This document shows positions 20,400 to 31,079 of a stretch of DNA of 64,000 nt, piece after piece. Below the pieces are notes generated by a model. The model worked only from the letters and a program-made list of their open reading frames with translations, was not told where the DNA came from and did not search any database. Where the stretch lies: NCBI GenBank assembly GCA_947095585.1, contig OX352761.1:31463777-31527776 (forward strand), given 5' to 3'. The stretch is from Nephrocerus scutellatus. Lineage: Eukaryota > Arthropoda > Insecta > Diptera > Pipunculidae. Within the stretch, counting starts at the first letter, position 1, and the number at the start of each line of letters is the position of its first letter. The translations under genes were made by a program, and so were the position numbers.

Positions 20400-21400
20400 C
20401 TAACTGATTACCTGGCGTTGCCCAGGTACTTAGTTATTCATCCCAATCTTCTATTAGGAAGGGGTAGAAAAAAGGATGATATATATCTATGTATTATGTA
20501 ACATTGCCGTTTTTATTTACAAAATAAGTATTTTAAATTATAGCTATAGTACTCAAATTACAAAAAAAAATAAAAAAATACATCATATAATTTTAAGACA
20601 AAACTGGGTTGTATACAATATTTTTAGTTTTTCCTTCAATAGCAAGAATAAATAAATTCTTAGGTGAACCCCACTCAAGAGCAAGCAAAATAAAGTTGTC
20701 CATGGGAAAAACATGGCGATCTCAAATCTAGACTCCGCAGTACTTAATGAACTGTCCGACTTATTGATCGTCATCGAAAATGCAAATATCGATACACTTA
20801 TATTCAGTGACTACGCATATTGAAATGGCAAGTATTTGATTCTTTGTTTCGTGGGTGTCTCCATTATTAGCAGCAAGAATGGACCTTTTTCACAACCAGT
20901 TCAAAATGTGATAGTTTTGAGAAACAACCGGAAAATGGAATTTATTAGTTCTGCCATCATTCTGTCATAGCATTACCATTCAACTCAACTACCTTGAAAA
21001 CTATAGAATCGACACTAATATCGGTCCACCCCCCTCCCCTTAACTATTGACCCCATCCCCCTAGAGCTGTCTTAACATCACCATTAAACTCGGTGACTCC
21101 GTGAACTATAGAATCGACACTAATATCGGTCACCCTCCCTTCTGCGGGGATACATAACTCATCCATAGGAGAGTACTACCAACACAATTCATCACGGCGA
21201 TACCGAAAACTGTGGGTCCGACTAATATCGACAGCCACCTCTCCCCCAGCCCTGCTACCCCCTACCACCAATATTTGATTCCAGATAGTAACTAATATGT
21301 ATACCAATTTTGGTTGAAATTGGTCAAAGCGTTCCAGAGTTAGTTAGGCACAAATATACAAATTATACAAATAAATTCTCTATTTTATATATATAGAAGA
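20400..21400 (-). mobile_element. Helitron family B, copy 1, with both termini
   Basis: The minus-strand 5' end at 21400 is A|TCTTCTATATATATAAAA. The 3' end at 20400 is TTAG|T (CTAG with one change), preceded by a perfect hairpin TACCTGG-GCAACG-CCAGGTA (20409-20428). A 1001-bp unit between A and T is what Helitron insertion predicts. It carries a helicase C-terminal scrap (20774-20583, FEIAMFFP and MTINKS) and an imperfect tandem built on GAATCGACACTAATATCGGT (21005-21220). Copies 2 and 3 start at 26089 and 46047. Confidence 0.7.
20583..20780 (-). pseudogene. Helitron helicase C-terminal scrap
   Basis: MTINKSDSSLSTAE is followed by FEIAMFFPWTTLFCLL, matching 26352-26594 closely. MTINK is motif VI of the Helitron helicase. 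The expected QGQSL-type continuation is out of frame. Confidence 0.65.
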
Positions 21401-21485
21401 TAACTATATATATTATTTAGTTATTTACTATATACTTATTTTTTTATTGTTAGTGAAACTAGTTTATCAAATCTGGAATATCGTA

Positions 21486-21905
21486 ATTATGGTCTGGAAT
21501 TTCGGGAACAAAACAATTTCTCAAGCGATTCGTATGAAATTCGGTATGTAGGTCTAAGATGCGTATGAAATTCGGTATGTACGTCTAAGATGCGACTATA
21601 AGGCTTGTTCCGATAGACATTTTCGAAAATGATCATTATGGTCTGCAATTTCGGAAACAAAGCAATTTGCCAAGCGATTCGCATGAAATTCGGTATGTAG
21701 GACTAAGATGCGACCATCAGACTTGTTCCTACATAAATTTGGGAATAAAATCATCATGGTCAGGAATTTCTGGAACAAAGCTATTTCTCAAGCGATTCAC
21801 ATGAAATTCGGTTTGTAGGACTAAGATGCGACTTTAAGACTTGTTCCTATGTAAATTCTGAGATATGGTCATTAGGATCTGGAATTTTGGAAACTATACC
21901 ATTTT
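21486..21905. repeat. Tandem repeat, unit about 118 bp, 3-4 copies
   Basis: Units share GGTCTGGAATTTCGG, a CAAGCGATTCGCATGAAATT box and GACTAAGATGCGAC, at about 21490, 21635, 21755 and 21870. The second unit is partly duplicated (an extra GTATGAAATTCGGTATGTA at 21564). A single related unit lies at 370-455. No coding potential. Confidence 0.75.
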
Positions 21906-22742
21906 GAGATTATGAGATGTTTGTTCGTGTATCCGTTTCACAGACAAGAAGACGCTCAAAACCCACGGCCGTGTCTCTGACACAACCTACCCAGCTCTTT
22001 TTTAAATAAAATTCGCAAATGACAATCTGGAAACCAACACCTGATACCACAGAAACAACGTTCTAACGTCAACACCGAAACTCACATAAAATGCAAAGGA
22101 ATTCTAAGCATGAAAAATCGCGAATATTGGGTAAAGTTTTCTCGACTCTACGAGTTTTTATGGGCGACAAAGCACCTGCTAATGAACAGTCGAACAGCAC
22201 ATATTCTGAAAAGGATTTTAATTATAATTCATCAAAACTTTTATATCCTTTAAGTCCATTGTGTGGTAAACCAAAAAGTTAACAAAGCAGAGAAAATATA
22301 ATTGGAAAGCGTCGATAAGATATTTCAGTATAACAAAGCTTTGTTTATGTACGTGGAACACCAAGGGGGTGCTACGAACCGACAGACAAACGAAGAAGGA
22401 AGCAATTTTTTCCTTTACTGCAATTAAAAAGACCTGAAACAGAAGTGTCTTAAAGGAACAACAATTTACACGTGTACTTACAATACAAACAGTTTTGGAG
22501 ATTTCCAACCTTTCGCGTTGTATAACTAGCAAACTTATCCTCACAAGAGCTAAAGTAATGTGACCCTTAATTTAAATTTTATAAATATATCCTAATTTGA
22601 GTTAAAATTTAAAAAATGTTCGCTATGTGGACGCGTGAAAATGTATAAAATGTACAGAAAAAAAATCGAAACGGTATTTAATAATAGAGCAACTCAAGTG
22701 CAATCTATGCTTATAAATAACATAACATCTATACTTATATAT
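21906..22742. other. Intergenic, nothing recognised
   Basis: Short open frames here (such as 22218-22544 minus) lack recognisable domains and composition typical of genes. No repeat family was assigned. Confidence 0.4.
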
Positions 22743-23255
22743 AAAAAAAACAACCCATAAAATTTTTCATGTAAATTTCTAATAGGAGATACATATTATG
22801 TGTTTAAAATTTTAAGAAAATCCGGCTAATTTTTAAAAAATTTACATGGGCACCACTCAGGTCTCAGTACCCGATCACTCCAAAATTTTTCAAAAAGTTT
22901 TGTCCATCGGAGATACACATGTGTTTAAAATTTGAAGAAAATCGGGCTTATTTAAAAAAAAATGTATATACTCCACTCGGGCCTCAGGGCACGTTCACTC
23001 CAAAAATTGTACAAACTGATTTGTCCATCGGAGATGTACATGTGTTTAAAATTTGAAAAATTCGGGCTAATTTTTAAAAAATTTATGTGGGCTCCGGGCT
23101 TGAGGATACACGTGTAAAAAATTTAAAGAAAATGGAGTTAATTTTTTAAAAAATTTGTGTTGGGCTTGGGGTCTCCAAAATTTTTACAAAAAGTGTGTCC
23201 ATCGGAGATGCACATGTATATAAAAATAGAAGAAAATCTGGTACATTTTGTGAAA
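22743..23255 (-). mobile_element. Family A repeat, copy interrupted by the CAAA array
   Basis: Begins with the tail complement (AAAACAACCCATAAAATTTT) and has four internal units marked by GGAGATACACATGTGTTTAA-type boxes (22788, 22910, 23030, 23200). It breaks off at a short AATAC repeat (23256-23280) just before the CAAA array, and no head is present. Confidence 0.7.
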
Positions 23256-23286
23256 TACAATACAATACAATACAAATACAAAATTA

Positions 23287-24634
23287 CAAACAAACAAACA
23301 AACAAACAAACAAACAAACAAACAAACAAACAAACAAACAAACAAACAAACAAACAAACAAACAAACAAACAAACAAACAAACAAACAAACAAACAAACA
23401 AACAAACAAACAAACAAACAAACAAACAAACAAACAAACAAACAAACAAACAAACAAACAAACAAACAAACAAACAAACAAACAAACAAACAAACAAACA
23501 AACAAACAAACAAACAAACAAACAAACAAACAAACAAACAAACAAACAAACAAACAAACAAACAAACAAACAAACAAACAAACAAACAAACAAACAAACA
23601 AACAAACAAACAAACAAACAAACAAACAAACAAACAAACAAACAAACAAACAAACAAACAAACAAACAAACAAACAAACAAACAAACAAACAAACAAACA
23701 AACAAACAAACAAACAAACAAACAAACAAACAAACAAACAAACAAACAAACAAACAAACAAACAAACAAACAAACAAACAAACAAACAAACAAACAAACA
23801 AACAAACAAACAAACAAACAAACAAACAAACAAACAAACAAACAAACAAACAAACAAACAAACAAACAAACAAACAAACAAACAAACAAACAAACAAACA
23901 AACAAACAAACAAACAAACAAACAAACAAACAAACAAACAAACAAACAAACAAACAAACAAACAAACAAACAAACAAACAAACAAACAAACAAACAAACA
24001 AACAAACAAACAAACAAACAAACAAACAAACAAACAAACAAACAAACAAACAAACAAACAAACAAACAAACAAACAAACAAACAAACAAACAAACAAACA
24101 AACAAACAAACAAACAAACAAACAAACAAACAAACAAACAAACAAACAAACAAACAAACAAACAAACAAACAAACAAACAAACAAACAAACAAACAAACA
24201 AACAAACAAACAAACAAACAAACAAACAAACAAACAAACAAACAAACAAACAAACAAACAAACAAACAAACAAACAAACAAACAAACAAACAAACAAACA
24301 AACAAACAAACAAACAAACAAACAAACAAACAAACAAACAAACAAACAAACAAACAAACAAACAAACAAACAAACAAACAAACAAACAAACAAACAAACA
24401 AACAAACAAACAAACAAACAAACAAACAAACAAACAAACAAACAAACAAACAAACAAACAAACAAACAAACAAACAAACAAACAAACAAACAAACAAACA
24501 AACAAACAAACAAACAAACAAACAAACAAACAAACAAACAAACAAACAAACAAACAAACAAACAAACAAACAAACAAACAAACAAACAAACAAACAAACA
24601 AACAAACAAACAAACAAACAAACAAACAAACAAC
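23287..24634 (+). repeat. (CAAA)n microsatellite, about 337 uninterrupted units
   Basis: From 23287 to 24634 the sequence is a pure CAAA tetranucleotide with no substitution that I can see over about 1.35 kb. Because CAAA repeated over 12 bases reads N-K-Q-T and its complement reads F-V-C-L, all frames are open. The apparent 450-500 residue proteins are by-products. It lies between a family A fragment and a LINE fragment. Confidence 0.95.
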
Positions 24635-25065
24635 CTTACTGTGGAGTCAACTGGGCTGCCACCACAACGATAATTAATAAATGGAAAGGTAGACTTCGTC
24701 TAGCCCAGGGCTTAGACAATCCAAACGGTTAATCAGGCCCTTTCCCTATAAGGAAATCCTTGATCTAGACAAGGATAGCATCAGAAAGCTAGTTAGCTAG
24801 TTAGTTAGTCACTGTGGCTTGCGATATCTCCTTAGCAAAATTAATCTGGACTCGAACACGGAATGTAGGTTTTGCTTGGAGGAGGATGAAACATCCGGGC
24901 AAATTCTCTGTGTCTGCCCAGGATTCATCTAGTTAAGGAGACGTACTTTCCACAAGGCAATATGTTCGTCGGCAGATCTGCGAAACTCTGCCACTAAGGA
25001 CATACTATCCTTCATGAGTAGGAAGTCTCTGAGATTAGTTACACCGATACAATAGATATTTTTAG
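24635..25065 (+). pseudogene. C-terminal zinc-knuckle tail of an RNase H-bearing LINE (5'-truncated)
   Basis: Reading plus in shifting frames gives KWKGRLRLAQGL, then HCGLRYLLSKINLDSNTECR, FCLEEDETSGQILCVCP and FHKAICSSADL. The CRFC...H/Q..C.CP pattern is the Cys-rich tail after RNase H in I/R1/LOA-type LINEs. Stops and frameshifts are present. It starts at the end of the CAAA array. Confidence 0.65.
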
Positions 25066-25104
25066 GTCGCAGTATCAGCCAGTTTGATTTAAAAAAAAAT
25101 ACTT

Positions 25105-25995
25105 AAAAATAAAATTGAAGTGTCTGCGACTTTTAAATTATTATCAATATCTAGAATTCTAAAGAACATCTACCGTAGTAAAATTAATAGAAAACAGTTA
25201 AAGCACATTTACATTTTGTCTATGCTCCAAAGAATCAAGAGATGAAGTAATGGTTGCATCGTTTATCTACCGGATAACTCTATTCTGAACTCCTTCAAGG
25301 CAATGCAAATGCGTTTTGCCTATGAATTCAATTCTAAAATTGGTCTAACATAAGTCTTATATAATCTTAATACTTCAGAGGGGGTGAAGTTGAAGTTACA
25401 ACGTCTTATGAAACCCAAACATTGGCTCGCTCTTTTTTAAATTCCATAAATATGTTCCTTTCAGGAAACTTTTTTTCACTTAAACTTTTAAACCTAACAT
25501 CTTAAGGGAATCTGAACTCACAATAATGGCACAATTTATTGCTGGTGTCACGTAATGTTGAACGCTCTTCTGGGAAAAAAGAAAAGCCTGGAGTTTATTT
25601 GGGTTAAATTCCACCCTATTAGATAAACCCCAATCAATGATGAATTGAATGCTCACCAGAATAGCCGAATTCATTAATTCACGCGAAGCAATTAACCGAG
25701 ATTTGCATTCTTTTTGACTGACAAACGCAATGGAGGCCAATAGCGTTGTATCATCAGCAAATGAATGGATATCACAGGTTGTAGAAGACAACAGGTCATT
25801 GATATATATCAAGAATAGCGTAGGCGACAAGGATGACTCTTTTGGCATGCCAGCATTGATACCTTGTGAAGCTGTAAGGGTAGATGCACAAGCAAAATGC
25901 GAAGCTAAGGATTGGCTTTCTGAATACCAGTTTTATAAAGAATACCAGTATGCAATAAAGAAAGAACAGAAGAAGACTTGTCTGAAAAGTTTCTT
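25105..25995 (-). mobile_element. CR1/Jockey-like LINE relic (RT C-terminal half)
   Basis: The open part 25848-25480 (minus) reads SLSPTLFLIYINDLLSSTTC and HSFADDTTLLAS, the RT motif B/C region with the catalytic Asp pair. Downstream, 25480-25105 aligns with the thumb region of the LINE at 34547-37364 (for example the 'TTCAATTCTAAAATTGGTCT' block against 35055-35075). It is a diverged subfamily, truncated upstream near 25995. 25996-26088 has nothing recognisable. Confidence 0.7.
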
Positions 25996-26088
25996 TTAAC
26001 CATGGGGGCAAAATTACCGTTTGAATCTGAATTTAAAATTTTTCGCATGCTATCCCGTATCGTTTGGTCATTTATTATTTATAATTTA

Positions 26089-26715
26089 CTAGCTGATTAC
26101 CCGGCGTTGCCCAGGTATTTATTCATCTTCTATTAGGCAGGGATAGAAAAAAGAATGATATCTATCTATAAGGTAAAATTGCAGTTTTTATTAACAAAAA
26201 TATATTTTAAATTATACCTATAGTATTCAAATTATAAAATAAAATTAAATAAACATACATAAAATTAATTTAAAACAAATCTTGGTTGTATACAATGTCT
26301 TTAGTTTCACCTTTAAGAACAGGAATAAATAAATTCTAAGGTTAACCCAACTCAGAGCAAGCAAAATAAAGTAGTCCGTGGGAAAAACATGGCGATCTCA
26401 AATCTATACCCCGCAGTACTTAATAAACTGTCCGACTTATTGATCGTCATCAAAAACGCAAGTTTTACTGGAAATTGCAATCTCTTAAATTTAAAAGGTA
26501 GATCCGTCGAAATGAGTGCTATCCGTGGTATAAAAACTGTTTCACACTGTCCCTTTTCTGTCAAGATAGTCGCTTCAATTATATTGCCCGGCATCTGTTT
26601 TACGCACAGTCTTGTGCCGTTGCTAAGTTTTGGCGAGTCGAGAATCCGTAATTTTGGAGATCAAACTGTAAGACGATGTGGTGGAAATCCAGACGAATTA
26701 AGATAATTACCTTTC
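26089..26715 (-). mobile_element. Helitron family B, copy 2 (3' terminus and helicase scrap)
   Basis: The minus-strand 3' end is CTAG|T (26089-26092), with hairpin arms at 26098-26104 and 26111-26117 (one mismatch). About 260 bp upstream is a helicase C-terminus in good frame (26700-26352). It aligns with copy 1 over 20400-20780. The 5' end was not found and probably lies within 26715-26815. Confidence 0.7.
26345..26702 (-). pseudogene. Helitron helicase C-terminal domain
   Basis: The minus strand reads SPKLSNGTRLCVKQMPGNII, then TVFIPRIALISTDLPFKFKR and LQFPVKLAFLMTINKS, the nucleic-acid-contacting and motif VI blocks of the Helitron helicase. The last block (AGYRFEIAMFFPRTTLFCLL) is displaced from the expected SHGQLYVALSR-type end, so the copy is defective. 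Confidence 0.75.
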
Positions 26716-26814
26716 TCATCAGTATCTACAAAGGTATCTATTCACTTATATTCAGTGACTACGCCTATTAATATGGCAAGTATGTATATGATTGTTTGTT
26801 TCGTGGGTGTCCAT

Positions 26815-27135
26815 ATACTAACTTACACAGACGATATTGAAATCATTTGAAGAAACTCAATTATAAAGCCATGAGAAATTTGTTATCCCAAATAAACTGT
26901 CACGACTATGTGGGTTGACCATGAACAATTATATAAGCCAAGTAAAGATATTCAGATCAATATTAAGCTCATTCCACATGTAAAACGGGCTCGGACCTGC
27001 GTCCTTTTCAATCTGGAGTTGGAGAAAGTGTTCCGAGACTCTGACGTAACGGCGATAGGAAAAATTTCCCTACTGACTCGAGATAGGGCACATAAATGTC
27101 AGCTAAGCAAGGCAGAAGATCCAATATTCGTCATG
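26815..27135 (+). mobile_element. Rearranged RTE relic
   Basis: The piece at 26860-27065 follows RTE copy 1 (8100-8320), including TTCCGAGACTCTGACGTAAC. Just upstream, 26825-26855 (ACAGACGATATTGAAATCAT) corresponds to the catalytic YADD region, which in the intact element lies downstream at about 8355. The order is therefore permuted. Frames are broken throughout. 27136-27349 shows nothing. Confidence 0.6.
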
Positions 27136-27349
27136 TCATGTTCGTCATGCAAATGTTCCTGCTCGATGAAATATGATTTGCCTCAAATGAATGCTTGGGC
27201 ATGAGGCATCTGTATATTATATTATCTGTGATCAAATGTTGTGTTCTTAATCTGTTCTTAATCTAAAGAAGCTGGGCCTATATAGAATTTATAAGCACTC
27301 AATTTCGACTTGAGACCAAATTAAATGTCAATGAAATGTCTTAAAATAT

Positions 27350-27560
27350 AAAAAAAACAACCCATTTTTCATGTAAATTCTCTAAAAGGAGATGGGTATG
27401 TGTTAAAATTTGAAGAAAATCGGGCTAATTTTTAAAAAATATACATGGACACCACACGGGTCTCAGGGCCCGATCACTCCAACAAACTAACAAAAAGTTT
27501 TGTCCATCAGTGATACACATGTGTTTAAAATTTGAAGAAAATCGAGCTAATTTTTATATA
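27350..27560 (-). mobile_element. Family A repeat, tail-side fragment
   Basis: Tail complement (AAACAACCCATTTTTCATGT) plus one and a half internal units. It stops abruptly at 27560 where PIF/Harbinger sequence starts. Confidence 0.65.
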
Positions 27561-27838
27561 TTCAATCGATTATTTACAAAGGAAAAAGTAGTAATTGAAC
27601 ATTGTTTTGGGCAATTAAAACGGCGCTTTCCAATCTTACATTATAAAATAAGAGTTGTTCTTGGTAATGCACCAAGAATAATTTAATGTGGCTTTATTTT
27701 GCATAACATTGCAAAATATTTGGAGGACTGACGTTCGATAAATTCACAAGTGATGAAATCGAAGAAATAATGTATAATGATGAAACGTATGTAAACAGTC
27801 TTACAAAAATAAGATTAAAAGGACAAAAATCAAATTAA
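27561..27838 (+). pseudogene. PIF/Harbinger transposase C-terminal fragment
   Basis: The plus strand reads FTKEKVVIEHCFGQLKRRFP, then ILHYKIRV and CGFILHNIAKYLED, ending in KGQKSN and a stop at 27838. EHCFGQLKRRFP holds the conserved Glu of the Harbinger DDE nuclease. A stop lies at 27667-27669 and a frameshift at about 27730. Only the last quarter of the transposase is present. It is wedged between two family A pieces in the same orientation. Confidence 0.75.
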
Positions 27839-27851
27839 GTAACTCATGATT

Positions 27852-27902
27852 AAAAACAACCAATAAAAATTAAAATTTTTCTTGTAAATTCTCTAATCGG
27901 GG

Positions 27903-27943
<41 letters not shown>

Positions 27944-28395
27944 GTGCTCGTTTTGTGGCAAAATCATCCACCAAATGCCGCAGCGGCAGCGAACAGCGCT
28001 GCTCACAAAGCACAGAGCTCATACTTTGCCGTGATTTGATGCGATATAGCGATATTTAAAAATTGTATATTGGGGTCCCCAAGGGGCCGATCGCTCCAAA
28101 CTTTTACAAGGGTTTTCCATCGAAGACACACATGTGTACAAAATTTAAAGAAAATCGGGTAAATTTTGTAAAATATTTGTATGGTAGCCCCCCGACCCTG
28201 CGGCCCGAGGGGCCTCAAATTTTAATAGAAAGTGTTGTCATGGGAGATATACATGTGTGCCAAATTTCAATAAAATCGGGCTGTAGGAAGTGGGTTAAAA
28301 ATTTATCGCAAGATTCCATGACACACAAATCCACAAACCCACAAGCCCACAAACCCACAAACACACGGGCAAGTGAAGTTAATATAGAGAATTTA
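27852..28395 (-). mobile_element. Family A repeat, complete short copy
   Basis: Tail complement at 27852, AAATTCTCTA at 27886, a CA microsatellite, a segment matching 9700-9900 (GCAGCGAACAGCGCTGCTCA), internal units, and head (AAGTTAATATAGAGAATTT) ending 28395. In place of the usual GGCTGG-type short tandem it has CACAAACCCACAAGCCCACA. Confidence 0.75.
27904..27941 (+). repeat. (AC)n microsatellite
   Basis: About 19 pure AC units inside the family A copy, replacing part of the ACACATGTGT box of an internal unit. They probably arose by slippage from it. Confidence 0.9.
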
Positions 28396-28529
28396 AAAAA
28401 AAAAGCCAAAACTTTGTATGTACAAACTCTTAATCTATCCAAATTTTTTGATTAAAGTATCTTACGATTTTGTTAAATCCTATTTTTTCTAAATAAAAAA
28501 ATGTGTGCGTGCTGTGACTTAAAAGCCCC

Positions 28530-28740
28530 CTGAAGACCGCATCATGTCCACTTCAAAACCATCCACAAGAGCCCACCAAAGACTCCCTCAAGATCTACTC
28601 AAGATCCCATCAAGACTACCCTAAACACCACCTCAAGACTCACTCAAGATCATCTCAGGGCCCCTTAAGATACCCTTAAGACCCCATTAAAGATCCCTCT
28701 CAAGACCGCCCTCAAGACTACTCTCAAAACGCGATTACGC
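28530..28740 (+). repeat. Degenerate minisatellite, CCCTCAAGAC-type unit
   Basis: Irregular units of 9-16 bp built on CCCTCAAGACC/CTCAAGATC. The plus strand is strongly depleted in G relative to C. A second, longer array of the same unit is at 29967-30405. No coding sense. 28741-28930 has nothing recognisable. Confidence 0.75.
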
Positions 28741-28934
28741 GGTGACGCAAAATTAAATTTAACCAACTAAGATTTTTACACATCAAAGTGCGCCACATAA
28801 TTTTGACAAATGCTTTTTTCTCTCCTTAGTCCTTCAATAGTAGTACGTAGTAGTATATTACATAACGAGCATAGAAAGTGGACATTATTGCACGATGAGC
28901 ACTTTTTAGCGATTAAAGGAGAATTCAGACTATA

Positions 28935-29165
28935 GCCGTGCGAGAAAAATGAGCGGGCCGACTATAGTTAAATTGAAGTTGATGTTAGCCAGAAGAGATA
29001 GACACTACGCACTACACTACAGTAACATGGGAAATGTTATCTACAGCATTATGGTAACATTGAAAAATATACTACTTGTCTCGTCTGGCTAACTACAATT
29101 TCAATTTAACAGCCATCCTGCTCATTTTTTCTCGCATGCCACAAATGTAAATCAAGCGTAATGTA
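28935..29165. mobile_element. MITE with about 60-bp terminal inverted repeats
   Basis: The left arm (28937-29000, CGTGCGAGAAAAATGAGC ... GTTAGCCAGAAGAGA) is the inverse of the right arm (29083-29150, TCTCGTCTGGCTAACTACAA ... CATTTTTTCTCGCATGCC) with scattered mismatches. There is no ORF. Related copies are at 42000-42190 and, reduced to its ends, 40269-40338. The outer end appears to be GCTTGATTTACATTTG, present on the right (29152-29166) but lost on the left. Confidence 0.65.
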
Positions 29166-29166
29166 C

Positions 29167-29966
29167 GCAATTTTTCACACTACCAAAACCGGTTTTTCTG
29201 ATAAGCCGGTTATATGCAATGCAAAATTACTCTGGGAATGTGTGTTCGCTGTAAATGCAGTAAATAACAAAAGTATTTTCTCTGTTAACACACTACTGGG
29301 GATATTGTCTACTTTCGAGGGTAGGTTGTAGCATAGGAAACAGTCACTTTCGTCTATGGTCGTGTGAAAAAGAATTTATCTTTGCTTAAAATTTTCTGCT
29401 TGATAGTTCGTAGATCTTTATTTATTGCCGCTTCGAAATGGCATTCAATTTGTGCAAAATTAAAAACTGTATATTTATGTTCTTGTGCTAGAATTATTTA
29501 CTAACATTATTTAACTATTTGAATGGTTGGTTGGCTGGCGGTCGATATGTACAGCGTCATGCTGGCCACATATTCAAGTGTAATAAAACTTTCAAAATTG
29601 TGAAAAAGCCATTTTGCCCGCAATTTTACAATGAATGAGAATGTGTTAAATGGCATTCATGAATTGCTTTATTATAGTGATTTGTATTGTTGCATGCAAT
29701 TTTTATCAGATATTTATAAGCTTGCTATACAGTCAACGACTGCAATACTCAAAAGGACACACATGACCTAAAGACCTAAACGAATTAAGAGTTTAGACTA
29801 TATAAAATAATGTTAAATTTTTTTAAATGCTTTTCTGAACTAACTAACTAACTAACTAGCCCCCTTAATGTTAGAAAATAAAATAGGTGGTAGATCTGAA
29901 GAAACTATAACTGTTATAAAATTAATGAAAATAGTTGAAATGTTTTTAATGGAAATCTAGAATATT
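29167..29966. other. Intergenic, nothing recognised
   Basis: AT-rich sequence with no gene, RNA or repeat that I can support. A run of five CTAA units is at about 29840-29858. Confidence 0.4.
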
Positions 29967-30405
29967 TAACCTATTAAACCCCATCAAGACCCCCTCAAAC
30001 CCCCTTCATAACCACCTCAAGATACCCTTAAACCTCCCTCAAGACCACCTTAAGACTCAACACCCCTTAAATTTCCATCTCAAAACCCCCTCAAGACCTC
30101 CTAAAAAACCACTCTTAAGTACCCCTTCAAGACTCACAAGACCCCACTCAAGACCTTCTCAAACTTTCCTCAAACCCCCACAAAACCCCCTAAAGACCAT
30201 CTGAAGACTCCCCTAAAACCACCCTTAAGACCCCGTTAAGACCACGTTAGGTCCCCCCTTAGGACCCCCTTGAGACTCCCACAAGATCAATCAAGATCCT
30301 TCGTAAGATCACCCTCGTAAGAACCCCTCAAGGACCCCCTCAATATTTCCTTAAGACCCCCACAAAACCCTCTCAAACCTTCATAAACCCCAACTCAAGA
30401 CAACA
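29967..30405 (+). repeat. Degenerate minisatellite, CCCTCAAGAC-type unit, second array
   Basis: About 440 bp of variable units such as CCCTCAAGACC, CCCTTAAGACC and CCACCTCAAGA. It has the same unit and strand bias as 28530-28740, 1.2 kb away, so the two arrays share an origin. 30406-30787 holds a 77-codon minus frame with no recognisable domain and otherwise nothing. Confidence 0.75.
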
Positions 30406-30787
30406 TCACATAAAAAGGCCATGACTTTCTAACGAATGGCAACTGTAAGGCAGTTTCAAAAATTAATCCTTACCTAAGAACAAACAGAAAAAAATGCGCG
30501 TATAATGTCGTCTACAATGTTCACAAGCCCCCCACCAAATCTGCATGAATTAGTTTTTAATAATTGATTGCAACCAGCAAGATTCGTATAAACGTTAAAC
30601 CTTCCATAGTCGTCCACAAATAATCGGAAAACATACCATAAATATTCTAAATTAATGATTAAATTAAAAATTTCATCCCATCTATCCAATATTGATCGTT
30701 TAATCATCCTTGTAGCTATAACATCATCATTTGACTTTTATAAATATGCAATAATCAAAGGCAAATTTAGAAGCTCTCTATTGAGAA

Positions 30788-30910
30788 TTATTACTCTCGG
30801 GCGTTTGTAAGATATTCGCGTGTGGTGAAAAAAAAAATTTTTTTTGTGATTAGAATTTTGAACCACACTCAGTAGTCCAATGCACTGACCACTGAGCCTC
30901 TTTAAGCTTA
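30788..30910 (-). mobile_element. SINE family 1, copy c, old and partial
   Basis: ATTATTACTCTCGG and GATATTCGCGTGTGGTG match copy a at 5188-5230. The promoter part is recognisable as CTCAGTAGTCCAATGCACTG and CACTGAGCCTC, but the B box is eroded. No target duplication was found. Confidence 0.6.
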
Positions 30911-31079
30911 ATAATATAAAATCACATGAGTTGACAAGTTCGATTTTCTTAGTTGTTTAACTTTAACTACACACACTAATGTATTCTGTACACTCGCCCA
31001 TAAACTTGCTAAAATTAGCCTATAATAATCCTTTAGTTATCTTACGACCAGCCTTTAATCTACCTATGAACATTCTTTA

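Noticed and set aside
23287..24634. CRISPR-like direct repeats (also the 120-bp and 118-bp arrays)
   Set aside because: No unique spacers; these are eukaryotic micro- and minisatellites or transposon cores in nuclear insect DNA.
23138..24677. Five apparent proteins of 450-506 residues on both strands
   Set aside because: They are translations of the CAAA array (NKQT and FVCL cycles). A 4-bp repeat reads as a 12-base cycle that happens to contain no stop.
30474..30707. 77-codon minus-strand frame
   Set aside because: Varied composition but no recognisable domain, no neighbouring exons, and length compatible with chance.
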